A stretch of DNA of 64,000 bases from Gnetum montanum (Eukaryota; Streptophyta; Gnetopsida; Gnetales; Gnetaceae): the NCBI GenBank assembly GCA_015680685.1, contig MNCI01005370.1, forward strand, positions 559,890 to 623,889, in the 5' to 3' direction. Positions 47,669 to 59,772 of this stretch are shown here, piece by piece (within the stretch, counting starts at the first letter, position 1; the number at the start of each line of letters is the position of its first letter). A program made the position numbers and the translations under genes. The notes under the pieces were generated by a model. The model was not told the DNA's origin and searched no databases. It saw nothing but the letters and a program-made list of their open reading frames with translations.

Positions 47669-50325
47669 TAAATAAGTCAATCTTCATCAAGGATTTAGTA
47701 TATTTTATTTTTATTTTTTTTATATTTTTTAAATTTAATTAAATCTTCAAAAAGGTATACATTATTTCCATTTCATTTTATTTTCTTTTGTTTTAAAGTG
47801 TTACAAATGACCTCCCTTATTTATTTTGCTTATAAGAAGAAAAATAAAAAACTAGAACAATGTATAGTCCTAAGAATCAACTCCCTTAATTCATAAAACT
47901 AAGGAAGGTTATTAAAAGAAATTTTTAATTAAGGCAAAAATTTTAGGGGTAATTAAATCAATTTGTAATGCCTTAGGATTGGTTGCTTATGAATGTGCCA
48001 AGGAAGAGTGTGTTTGTTAAATGAAATTAAATAAGCAACATCACACACAAATTCAACCTCCTAGGAATACCACAAGTTATTATAAACATACTTAAGCTCG
48101 TTTGAAGCAATCTCAAGAGAAACATGGATAGCCTAGTTTACAAAACAAATTTCTATCCCTACTCCATTAATCATGGATACCTTGGAGAAACAAAAAATTT
48201 TAATCAAATACTATATTGTATAAATTAAAAATAATTAAGAGAAAACTAATAATCTACAAATTTCACCTTGAAGAAGGTAGATGGCAATAGGAAATTCTAT
48301 GGTTAGTTGGAACTATAAAGAATTCAATAGCATTATGTCTGGAATGTAAGGGAGAAGGAAAACTCCCCCAACCTTGAGATAGATTGATTTATGCCCAGAG
48401 TATAACTAAGGATGAACCTTAGATTACTAAGTAAATTACACATAATAAACTCTATTATTTTCCAATGAACATTTCTTAAGTACAAAGTTCCATAAGTTAA
48501 TAGGGAACAATAGCTAAGTTTAGGCTAATGCTTGTAAGTGTATGGTTTCTATTAATTACCTACTTGGATAAGTCAACAAGGTGGAAAGGGTGTGTTATAT
48601 TAGGACTAGCCTCTAAGGTGGTAAAGGCATCTGATAACATAAAGAAAGATCAATGCCCATATGAGAAACCCTTACAAAATGAAATTGGTTCTCATAAGAA
48701 CTTCATGATTGAAGCTTTCCAAATATAGAAATTCTTGAAGAAAAAAAGAGAAAAAAAATGGAAGAGTTTTAATGAAAAAAAATTAATATTACAAAAAAGA
48801 AAAGGTTCCACAAGAACCTTCAATCATGAGTAGAGGCATACTCCCATAAGAACCTTATAGTTGGGGTGATGTCAAAGATCACAATTCCAAGCATCCCATA
48901 AGAACCCCTTTTTATGAACTAAGTGATTAAGGGTGGAGCAACAATCACCAGAAAACCACTTTAGAGCTAGGATATAACATGGAAAGTAAGGAATTGACTC
49001 ATCTAAAGTATCTTAATGGACACCCTCACTTCCAATCATTCCTGTTATTAAAATCCTTTGACCCTTCAATTGTTTTTCAAAATGCTTTCCATAGGTGTTA
49101 GTCGTTGACATCCCTACTATGGTTAAGCACAATGGATACTAACAATTGGAAGATTAGAGCTTGCTGATGTCTCATGTGTAGGGAAGAATATATAAAATCC
49201 ATGGAATTTTTGCTTTTGGTATTCTCCTAGCTAGTCTTTGGTCTAATTTCAAAATTATTTTGATCCAAGAGCAAGTTAGGAAATGATTTTGATGCAAGAA
49301 ATGCATCTCAGATCCTTAAAACTTAGGAAAGGTCAAGACCATGAGTTTGTAAAACATTCTTACACCAAATGAAGGAAACATTATGAGGTGATATTTTAGC
49401 CAAATCAATCCTAGGAAGGGCCTTCCTAACAAAGTTATAATTGGACTCCTACCAAAATAATAAGAAATAATCATGAGGAGTAAAAAAGAAATAAAATTTT
49501 GTATATTATTAAGGAAGTAAAATTATTATAATATTATCAATTTGCACTAAGCTATTTGATGTTAGATGATTAGGACAAATTATTTTAGCAAAGGATATTG
49601 AGTCCTCGATGTCTATAGATATTAATAATAGAGACCTAAACTTTCTAGAATTATCAATATCAAGAGACATTGTAGGTTCAATTTATTCTTAAAAGTGAAT
49701 TTGAGATATATCGACTATAGAAATATAAATTGATATAACATAAAAAAATTTAGGTTATCAATTTAATTATCAATTTTACTCAAGAAGTGAAATAATTGAG
49801 ATATCAATTCATATTGACTAAATCAAGATGGATCGAGTAAGAACAATTCTGACTAAATATCTCACATCTAAATAGTCTAGCCTCAATGATGTTTGATATG
49901 TTGTTCAAATATATTAATTCATGTCAAACAAATTGATAAGGATCAATAAGACTATAATTTTTCTAAGTGCCTTGCGTATTATCAGTGCAATCATGATAAA
50001 AATTGAGATATCAAAACTCTGAACATTCTGTGTATTGATTGATTTGGATTGATTCTATGATAAAAATCGATATCATTAAAATATGAAAAATAAAACATAA
50101 CAATAAGGTGATCATCTAATTATAATGTGTTATAGTTTAGTTTCTTTTGAAAAAGAATATAAGAGTGAATGTGATTATGATCTATATTAAATATTAGTTT
50201 CAATTATTTTTGTAGCTACTTTATTAGCTATGTGTTATGTCAGTTAACAATTGATATACATTTGGAAATTTATATATGTTTCACATTAGTTGGCTAGGAA
50301 CTAGCTAAATGCTAGTTGGAGGCTA

Positions 50326-51432
50326 TGATGAACCCCTGATTATTCTAGTTTTTAACTCATTAAAGGCTTACCTTTTTATTTTTTGCTATTTTATCTTATC
50401 GAAGAGCATCAATTTTTGAGATAACTATTGATAAGTACTAATTGCTTTATTAAGTATTTCTTATCATACGATACTACTAGAATTGATAGATATTGATAAA
50501 ATATGGATTGGCATTGTGGATTTTGATATGGTCTAAAGGCAACCATACCAATCTAGATAGCTAATATTGACTTAAATCAATATCATTAGAGTAGAACTAC
50601 CTAGATCATCCAAGAATGTAGATATCAACCCAAATTAAAGCTACTATGCATATCAAGAATCCATAAAGATAGAATCCATGATATAGATCAATAACATCAG
50701 ACAAGCAAACTACATCGCCCAAGGAATGGAGATATCAATTCATAATGTGGGTGCAACTGGAATCTATGATTGAAGTACATCAATAGCACAATGTAGTTTG
50801 ATGCAATAGTATCAATCTTGATTGATTTCCTCAATGGAGATTGATATTTTTATTCTATTAATTTTTCCTATTTATAATATAAGCTCCTCTATTATAAAAG
50901 GGGAAGCACCACATCCAAGAAGGGATAACCCAGGTATTTAATACTTGAGGGGAAACCCAAGAGATTCAATACTCAAGGAAAATACCCAAAGTCAACACCC
51001 AAGAGAACCAATGTCAAGTTGAAATTAATTTCCCTTGAAGAATTATTAAGTGAGGATTCAATGAGCCTTGTGGTAACTATAGATCATTGGAGTCCATTGT
51101 CAGGATGTTGAGGTTGTCACACTGTGGAAATAGCAAGGTAGAATCATAGATTAGGTGAAATCTCCCTTGTAATCCTCATAATCTGTGCTTGTATTTATGA
51201 TTTTAATTTTATTTAATCATTAATATTCACTCTTGCATTTAAGATTAGAAGTTATAGTGAGGACTTTGATTTTAGTCGGATTTGGTTGAATTTGATTCTA
51301 ATTTTTATTTATCTTCATGATCTTTTTGACTTTGAACCATTCCTCCATGGGTACGACTCATAGGTTAGTCATAGATGAGGTGACATATCTACAATGAAGG
51401 TAACTCAGCACCAAAATTTGGTTGGCTCGTCA
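50326..51432 (+). repeat. Right LTR of the non-autonomous element (1,107 bp)
   Basis: Starts TGATGAACCCC after GCTAGTTGGAGGCTA (weak polypurine tract), ends GGCTCGTCA, followed by the GTAGT duplication. Confidence 0.85.
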
Positions 51433-51962
51433 GTAGTCTTATGTACTTAGATTGTTCTTTACTTTAAAATTTTAACCTAGGTAGGTTGGAGGTGGAAGCA
51501 CTTTATATTGAAAATTAAGCAAAGGTGGTAAGAGCCTTTGAGCATGTTGTCTTCAGCCCCTATGTTGTTTTCATTTCTCTAGTCATAGTGGCCATGGCTA
51601 CATGGTTTTATTTTCCCTTATCCTTATTCCTTCTTGTGTGTTGGTTCTTGTACATTATGCAAGTTAGTCATAGAGGAGGTGACATCTCTACAATGAAGGT
51701 AACTTAGCACCAAAATTTAGTTGCCTTATCAGTAGTCTTATGTACTTGGAATACTCTTTTATTTCAAAGATTGTCCTATGTAGGTTGGAGGTGGAAGCAC
51801 TTGATATTGACAATTGAGCAATGGTGGTAAGAGCCTTTGGTTGTGTTGTCTTTGGCCTCTATGTTGTTTTTGTTTCTCTAGCCATAGTGGCCATGGCTAC
51901 ATGGTTCTATTTCCCCTTATTCTTATCCCTTCTCATGTGTTAGTTCTTGTATGTTATGTAAG
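51365..51962. repeat. 299-bp tandem duplication across an LTR/flank joint
   Basis: The unit GTTAGTCATAGA...TCA|GTAGTCTTATGTACTT... contains the last ~68 bp of the right LTR plus about 230 bp of flanking gag sequence. It occurs twice, GTAGTCTTATG starting at 51,433 and 51,732. The second copy therefore shows a detached LTR end (51,663-51,731). Confidence 0.85.
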
Positions 51963-53468
51963 CTAGATCTTTACTAGCTTCCATAGCATCTTCTATGTTC
52001 TTGGTTTGGCAAAAGGCTTGGATAAGTGATAATGGATTGAAGTAGTATAGCTTGGACTTGACGAAATCATTAATTATCCTCTTGAAAATTATCAAAAGAT
52101 GTTTTTTAGAGATCGACTTCGAAATTTTATTGAGGATGGTGTCCCATCTATGTATGAATTTTTGAATAGGTTCAAGAGGCCCTTGTTTTACTTTCATAAT
52201 TTATTCTAATGCTATGTCAGGTATTAATTTATACTTTAAATGCTTAATGAATTGTGAAATCAAGTCATCTATAGAGGTGATGGACCCTCTAGGTAGTGCA
52301 CAATATCAATCTAAGGCTTATATAGTTAGCAACATATGGAAAACATGCATCATGATATAGGGCCAAGCTTGCAACAACAAGCACTTCGATTAGAAGGTAA
52401 TGAGGTGCAAGTTAGGATTTCCTTTACCATTGTATATAGTAAAGTGGTAAATTGGAATGCTCATGGGGAAAGTTATTTTTGGGACAATAGAACTAAATGG
52501 ATTGTCTTGATAGAAATTAATAATTTTTACTATATAGGTAATGGAGGACTTAAGCTTACATAGCTCTTTAGTGAGGTCTTGGAACATTTGAAAGGCTTGA
52601 TCGAAACCTTGAGGTATTCCTACAGGTTGTGGAATTTAAATTGATGGTTGTGAGGGAAGTTGGATGACCTAGGACTGCATGATTGACATTATTATGGATG
52701 GGAGGGGTTGTGTAATCATGACATAGGGGAATTAAATAGGGAGAAGAAGGTTTGGGTTGGAACATGTAGGACAAATGAGAACAAGGGGATGTAAGAAGCT
52801 TGGGGTCCCAAAGAGGAATCCACTGGGATGGAGAAAGAAGATGATGTAAAGGATACCACCAACAATGGTTGCACAAAATGATCTTGGATTGTGGTTGACA
52901 TTATTGAGAATAAGAATGCAGAATGGGATACTAATTATGATTAGTGCACAATGACAACAAGTGTTGAGGTGAACATGGTATGCAACTAAGGATTAGATTG
53001 AGAAACTTGATTCACAAAGGATACATGAGGTTCATAGTTAGGGATGATTGCCTCTAGAACCAATTATTGCAAGAGATCCCCCATGAATGTATTGGGTTCA
53101 TACTCCACTCCAAACTTTCCCTACACTTCTTGGTTTTGATTTGAGCTATTTTCCTTACTTGCCTCCTCTATTTCTAAAAGTTGTGCTAGCATACACATAT
53201 GAAAATTTGCTATTTTAATTTGGTCATAAGAGAAGGAAATATACTCCTTTTTGTTTCAATGAATGATCTTCAATTACCATTTTCACTTTTATTGTGTATG
53301 CTAGATGGAAAGGTTAGCTTGGATCTTAGCACAAATGAAGTTATAATATTCTTCATTAATGTTTGTGTAATATGGATCTAATCCCATTCATCTAAGGAAT
53401 TCACTATGTTCTATCTTTGTGAGATCCTTGGAATCATAAATATGGATGGATTCTTGGTTAGATGCCAT
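51433..53468 (-). pseudogene. Gag of X-outer, N-terminal piece
   Basis: The start ATG on the minus strand at 53,468 reads MASNQESIHIYDSKDLTKIE. A Ser/Pro-rich region follows (about 52,900-52,600). Then the capsid region 52,587-52,390 includes MFQDLTKELCKL and FTIYNGKGNPNLHLI, and 52,197-51,940 reads MKVKQGPLEPIQKFIHRWD then KIYYFNPLSL-like sequence and KNIEDAMEASKD. These are Retrotrans_gag features. The remainder lies past the two insertions at 46,253 and 40,440. Confidence 0.75.
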
Positions 53469-53497
53469 GTGTACAAAGTGATGTGATAAAACAGTTA

Positions 53498-54455
53498 AAT
53501 AGTGAAAAGGCATAAAAGGTGTAAGGCCAACATATAAACATCCTAAGTTATGAACTCTAACATCTAAGAGTTCCAAGTTGTAAAAACATCAACATATAGG
53601 CTAACTTGTGAATATTTCAACTTGTATGAAATCCCAACGTATTAAGATAACTTATGAGAGTTTCAATTTGTTAAGGTGCCAACATATTAAGAGTTTGAAC
53701 TTGTGAAAATTTAACATATAAACTACAACTACAATGAAAAATTAAAAATTCCTCACAAAATTTTCTAATGTTTAGCTACCTTGGAAAATAGAAAATGAGC
53801 TTCAACATGTGTAGCTAAATGTAGAAAAATTAAAAGGTTTAGGTGTAGGAAATAAGAAAACCAACATGCACTACACCTATAAAAATAAGCTTTTAAGTTG
53901 TAAATGTTGAAAAGAAGAGTAGCATTGGCACTACAACTATGGAAAAGAGTAATTTTAAACTAATGATAGCAAGTAGAATAGTGAAAAGGCATCAAGATGT
54001 AAGGTCAATGTATAAAAATCCTAACTTATGAACTCTAATATGTGAGAATTCCAAGTTGTGAAAATATCATCATATAAGTTAACTTGTGAAAATCTCAACT
54101 TGTGAAATTTTCAATGTATTAAGCTAACTTGTGAAAATTTCAACTTGTAACAAATCCAAACATATTAAGATAGCATATTAAGAGTTCAAACTTGTGAAAC
54201 TTTAATTACAACTACAATGAAAAATTAAAAATTTCTCACAAAATTTTCTAAAATTTAGCTACATTAGAAAAACATAAATGGGCTTCAATGTGTGTAGCTA
54301 AATGTAGAAAAATTACAAAGTTTAGGTACAGGAAATAAGAAAATAAACATGCACTAGAACTATAAAAATAAGCTTTTAAGTTGTAAATGTAGAAGAAAAG
54401 AGTAGTGATGGCACTGTAATAGTGGAAAATATTAATTTAAACTCTTAATAGTAAG
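53498..54455. repeat. 479-bp duplication in the X-outer leader
   Basis: AATAGTGAAAAGGCAT starts at 53,498 and 53,977 and the following sequence repeats for most of the unit. Inside are short degenerate repeats with AACTTGTGAAAATTTCAACT and CCAACATATTAAG. It lies between the 5' LTR and the gag start. Confidence 0.8.
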
Positions 54456-54713
54456 TAGTTGAGGTGGTAGTGTGTACTACCAAAATGAATAATTAAGTTT
54501 TTTGAAATTACAAATTTGCATGGAAGAGGGATAGCACTGCAAATTTCACTATGAAAGCAATGACAAGAAAATTTGATTTTATGCTAAAACTAGTTGTAGT
54601 TATGCATATTGGACTTTGAAAAAAATAGTTCATAATGTTTTAAATATGTTGATAGGCAAGGTAGAAGTAAACAATGGATCTATAATTGGATGTTGACAAA
54701 GAAATGAGGTAGA

Positions 54714-54736
54714 GGCTCTCCTTCTAGTTCCAAAAA
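54714..54736 (-). promoter_or_regulatory. Primer-binding region of X-outer
   Basis: On the minus strand TTTTTGGAACTAGAAGGAGA plus GCC directly follows the 5' LTR; compare 35,838-35,859 and 61,364-61,384. Confidence 0.6.
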
Positions 54737-54738
54737 CT

Positions 54739-55804
54739 ATAACAACTGGAAAATTTGGTGTGTAACAATTTAACCTTGGATCCATAGGCCTCAAGAAAGG
54801 GTCTAAAGTATCTTAAATTGTCTTACCATTCACTTGAGGACTTAAAGCTCTATTACTAAGATGAAATTTCAATAGAAAAAAAATGAGAAAATGCATAATA
54901 AATAGAACTAGGACCAAAGTACAATTGTAGAAAATATGAAGGAAATATGCAAATCATTGGAAATAATTTACATTAATTTTGTGAAAAAATATAAGGTTCA
55001 AAGAGTACAAGATGTGAAACTACAATCATTCAATAGCTCCTTAAAATGGTGATGATAATTTGGCCTATGGGTGGATAGTGTGTATCCTACATTCCTCCCA
55101 AATGTGCTTAGTTCATTTATTCCATAATAAGATCTTGGTACCTTACATGATATACTCTTTGAAATAGCTTTGGATGCCTGAATCTCTCTCTCTCAAAAGT
55201 CTCAAGTTTGAAAGAGTTGTAAAAATCCAAAAGTCCTAAAAATGATGTAAAATTTGGTTCAAATATATTGTGAATGTCTTCATTTTTTGTTGATTTGATT
55301 CTGTGAAATTTTTGATAAATTTTACAATATTTTTGGTGCTTTTGGTGGCCAAAATTTACAGTGTATGATGTACCAATGTTTTTGACTTATGGGCATTGAA
55401 ATGCAAAATATTTAGCACTTTCACCATCCAAAAAGTATAGCATATTGACCACCAATGTATGAATCTTTTCCTACCAAATATGATAGCACATTTGGGCTAT
55501 TTTGATCACCCAAAGTCCAATGTGTATGTGACAAACATTTTTTTTCTTTTTACTACAAATTTTGGAACTATATTAGCATTTTAAGCCTTCACATGTTGGC
55601 TTAAATTACATTTACAACTTGGGATGTAAATTTCACTCTACACATAATAAAATATCCAAAAATTTACATGAATAAGATCACAAGATAGCAATTTTAATGG
55701 GAAAACAAGTAATTATTTATTCCTTTAAATTCCCATAAAATTACAATGTAAATTCTTAGCTATTAGGATTCTTATGCATAATATAAATTTTTTTGAGGTG
55801 TTTC
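54739..55804 (-). repeat. 5' LTR of X-outer (~1,066 bp)
   Basis: It matches 2,658-3,659 in order and orientation, ends GGTGTTTCA on the plus strand, and is followed at once by the resumed plus-strand gypsy RT. Confidence 0.7.
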
Positions 55805-58380
55805 AATCCCTCCATTAAGGCAAGGAGGTAGCTATAGAGGAGATTAAATCCAAAACTTAAGCAAGCTATTAAGGATGAAATTGAACAACTTCTTAAAGAA
55901 GGATTCATCTATCCTATAGTTGACAGTAAGTGGGAAAGCCCACTCATCATTGTATCACAAAAATGAGAAAAATGAAGAGTGTGTATAGACTTTTAGTTGT
56001 TAAATATTGCAAGATTTAAGGATCATTTCCTATTTCCATTTGCAAAGAAAACATTAGACATAATTGTAGGACATAACTACTATAGTTTTCTGGATGGTTA
56101 TAGTGGCTATAACCAAATTTAGATGGCACCAAAAGATCAAGTCAAGATGACATTCATAAGTCCATGGGGATCTTTTGCATATAATGCCCTTTGGCTATGC
56201 AATGCCCCTACAATCTTTCAATAGAAAGTACTTACTAGATTTTATTGGTAGATCAATGGTGGTATGAAGGTCTTTATGGATGAATTCTTCACCTATGATA
56301 CCAATTTTGAGAAAGCCTTGGACCTTATAGACTAAGTATTGATGTGCTATGTTGAAACAAAATTAAGGCTCAATTAGAAAAAAAGCCACCTAATTGTCCA
56401 TGAAGGCATTGTTCTGGGATACCAAATTTCAAGAAAAGGGATTGAGGTGCACTTGAAGAAAATATAGGTTATCCAAGAAAACATCAAATAGCCATAAACT
56501 CTAAAATAAATGAGGTCATTCCTTGGACATATTGGTTACTACATGTGCTTCATCAAGAATTTCTCCAAGATTGCCAAACCACCAATAGAGCTTACAAACA
56601 AGGATGCATTTTTTGATTGGACTAATGAATGTGCACAAGTATTGGGGGAAATGCTCACACAATTGGATGATCAAAAATGTCCATATTACATCCATTGTGT
56701 AAGTAAAAGCATTTTGGATGAAAAACTGAAGTATAGCATCATTGAAAAGGAGCTCATGATGATGGTACACCTTGGAAGAATTCAAGCACTATGTAATTGA
56801 ATATCAAATCTTTGTGTACATTGATCATAGTGCTATCTATTTTTTGATGAAAAAGGTAGTGCCAAGCCCTAGTTTCATATGGTGGTTGGTAATTTTGCAA
56901 GAGTTTGACCTTACTAGGATGTATAGGAAAGGAACTAGAACATGATTGTTAATCACTTCTCTTAGTTAAGATGGGATAGCAAAGAGGATGAAAAGCCCTT
57001 ATTTGATAAATTTTTAGATGAAGTCCTCTTTGTCAAATCCATTAATGTTTAAAAACCCAGGGATACCAATTGGTATGATGATTTCCTCTCCTATCTTCTC
57101 ACACAAGATACTTCTCTAGAATGAAACAATAAGAAGAAATAAGAATTTTTTCACCAGGTCAAGCACTATATGGAAATTTAGGATACCCTTTACATAGTTT
57201 GTGTTAATGGCTTGGTTAGATGGTATGTATCTAACACTAGTCAAGTATGCATCCTTCAATATGCTCATGAAGGCCCTTCTAGGGACTACTACATAAGAAG
57301 TTAAACAACTACAAAGATCATCATGGCCAAGTATTTCTGGCTAATGACCTTTAGAGATTCTCATGATTTCTTTTTTTTTTTCTATAAAAATGCTATTAAA
57401 TAGATCAAGGAATGAATGTACAAATGAAAGGGTCCCAATAGTAGATCCAACAACTAGATCCTTTCAATCTCTAGGGCATCAACTTCATGGGATCCATCAC
57501 CCCTATGTCAAATGGAAACCCTTACATTATTATTAGTATAGACTACTACACCAAGTTGGCTAAAGCATGGTTTATACAACAATACGTGGTACACATATTT
57601 GGTATGCCAAGAGAACTTATTTCTGATAATGTGATCCATTTAATAAGAACTACTTTTCAGAAACTCATGCAACACTTGGGGGTGTAACATAAACTTATAA
57701 CCCTATATCATCCCTAAGTTAATGGTTAAGTTGAAGTTACCAATAAGAAGATCACTAGGATACTAACATGAATGATCAGTAGGTATAGGAAGGACTAGAA
57801 TACCAAATTTAACAATGCTATTTGGACATAGTTTTTAATCTGGAAACTTCCTATAAGATACTCTTTCTATGAGTTAGTATATGAAAAGTTACCAAAACTT
57901 CCAATACAAGTCAAACTCTGTACACTCACAACTACCTATAAGCTTGACCTTAACATTGAACTAGCAAAAAAAGAATGACTAATGATACCAAATGTACTAG
58001 ATGAGAACTAACAAGTAGCTTTGATGATGAACGAAATGCAGAAGACACATTCCAAATAATGTCATCATGCATGGATACAAAGAGATAAATTTCAACTTGG
58101 AAATAAGTTTCTTTACTAAAATCCCACACAGGTGCCACAATGCACTAACCTCCAAAAGTTATAAGAAGAACCTTATACCATACATGCAACTTTTCCTTTC
58201 AAATCCATGATCATCTACCATCTATTAAGCCATCAAAAACAACTATTGGTCAACATACAATAAGTTAAGACATTCTTTAAACCTAAAGTAATCAATAATA
58301 AAAATACCTTTGCACAAGAATAAGCTCACTCTATTTTTTGGATCTCCTCCTCTCAACATAGTTGTGAGGGAGATGGCCAT
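55805..58380 (+). pseudogene. Ty3/gypsy RT-RNase H-integrase relic, resumed
   Basis: From 55,830 it reads RRLNPKLKQAIKDEIEQLLK, then GFIYPIVDSKWESPLIIV, FLDGYSGYNQI, FISPWGSFAYNALWL and, in place of YVDD, VFMDEFF. RNase H near 56,500-56,830 has MRSFLGHIGYYMCFIKNFSK. Integrase from 57,475 has GINFMGSITPMSNGNPYII, FGMPRELISDN and TLYHP, with a C-terminal QLGNKF region near 58,095. Many stops. The part before RRLNP is found at 1,760-2,657. A purine-rich GTTGTGAGGGAGATGGCC near 58,361 could be its polypurine tract. Confidence 0.75.
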
Positions 58381-59772
58381 CTAAAGTTAATACCTTGATG
58401 GGGTTCACTAATTTTTCATGTTTTTTACACTATTATTTGTATGTTTACCATTTTCTTGCATATTTTCTTGTTTATATATATATATCTTTTTTTTCCTCTT
58501 ATTTTTATGAAAATATTGGATTTGGTTATTGCTACTATGAATCTAGAAAAGTATTAAAGATAGCTATCATTATTATGATCTTTTAAACAAAAGATCATTT
58601 TTTGTCTTTGGATTATGTAATCTACTAACACTATCAATTTTTTTATGGTATTAGGCATTGAGATCACAACATCCACCCATTCCATCTATTCCATGGGAAA
58701 TCAATATCATGGAAGCATAAGGTTCTTTAACATTAAAACTTGAAAAAAAAGTTAATGATCTTAATACTTAGTGAATTGAAAAAGGATGAAGTGGGAATGG
58801 AATAGGGTGTGACATCAAGGGAATTTGATGTGATTTATCTCAACATCAATCTAAAGGTTGTATGATACTTCATTGGTATACCATCACTCCTAGTATTGAT
58901 CATAAAAGAAAACATGTCTTTGCATGGTGTAGTTCTCGTGAAGATAAAAAAATAACATGGGAATTCAAAGCATACGCATTAGACTTGATAATGGCTATAA
59001 GCACTAGTTATGAGGTTAAAAAGGCATTCTATCCATGCCTAAAGACACCCCTCTAGCTAAGGCCCTCTCTACTTCCTTCTTTTCTTTTCTTCTACTCTTG
59101 TAGTAATGGTTGTTCTATGGTTGTCCTAGATTTTCAATTGATGAAAGGATGGCATATGTTAATGTGATGTCACTGAAAGTGGGACAAACTTGGTATTAAC
59201 ATAGAATGAATGGATATTAGATCATCTTAATCATAAATTTCATTAAGAAATTTGTGTTAATATGAAGTTTATGATCTCTTCCATCTCTCTCTCTCTCTAC
59301 CATTCATTCATTCATGGCACCACATCACTACCTCATGCCATGAAAAATTGTCTAGTTTGTTTCTAGATAGTATAAACCTTGAAAAATTGGTTATAGATAT
59401 AATATTTAACTTAACTTGACCATTCATCATCCTTGGGGGTCCATGGACTCCTTTTGATGAAGGTATGCAAGGCACATAAGGCCTATGCTTGCTTTGGGGA
59501 GAATCCATTTATATCCCTTTGCTCTAATTTCAATTAAATTATCTACCCAAAATCACTTATTTAATAAATAATCCCAATAACATTCAATCATCTAGTTTTA
59601 CTCTATTTGACATTTTAACTTCATCCAACTCCACTCAAATATCATCTCCTAAGCTAAACCTACCCTCTTCTATGTTGATATTACTATTCTTCATTATTCT
59701 AGCTTCCCTTAGGCTATTTGATCATTAACTCATTTAGAATTTCTCCATTTCATAAAGTGCAACACAGCTAAG
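58381..59772. other. Unassigned sequence after the gypsy relic
   Basis: No gene recognised. CT and ATTC short repeats lie at about 59,284-59,316. Part of this could be the LTR of the gypsy relic, but I found no second copy in the window. Confidence 0.4.

Larger units (their letters stand above)
46254..51432 (+). mobile_element. Non-autonomous LTR retrotransposon (LARD-like)
   Basis: Two LTRs start TGATGAACCC and end in TCA; the flanking 5 bp GTAGT match on both sides. The internal 2.7 kb (47,645-50,325) shows no gag or pol motif in any frame I read; a 66-codon ORF at 48,528 is not convincing. PBS-like TTGGCACTATTGTC follows the left LTR. Size 5,179 bp. Such elements must borrow proteins from an autonomous relative; the PBS form suggests a Ty3/gypsy helper. 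Confidence 0.85.
2658..55804 (-). mobile_element. X-outer: giant Ty3/gypsy element, nested
   Basis: In minus orientation the parts are: 5' LTR (55,804-54,739), leader with repeats, gag-protease (53,468-39,731, interrupted by two insertions), an antisense multi-exon gene (3' half 37,316-39,053, 5' half 13,148-16,740), tandem arrays (12,560-11,120 and 9,475-8,000), RT-RNase H-integrase (7,870-4,816) and 3' LTR (3,659-2,658). The terminal LTRs resemble each other more than the LTRs of X-inner. Subtracting X-inner (20,564 bp), the second copia (5,589 bp) and the LTR element at 46,254 (5,179 bp) leaves about 21.8 kb, in the size range of Ogre/Tat-type giants. No target duplication could be recognised at the outer ends. 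The single-element reading is an inference from order, orientation and LTR similarity. Confidence 0.6.
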
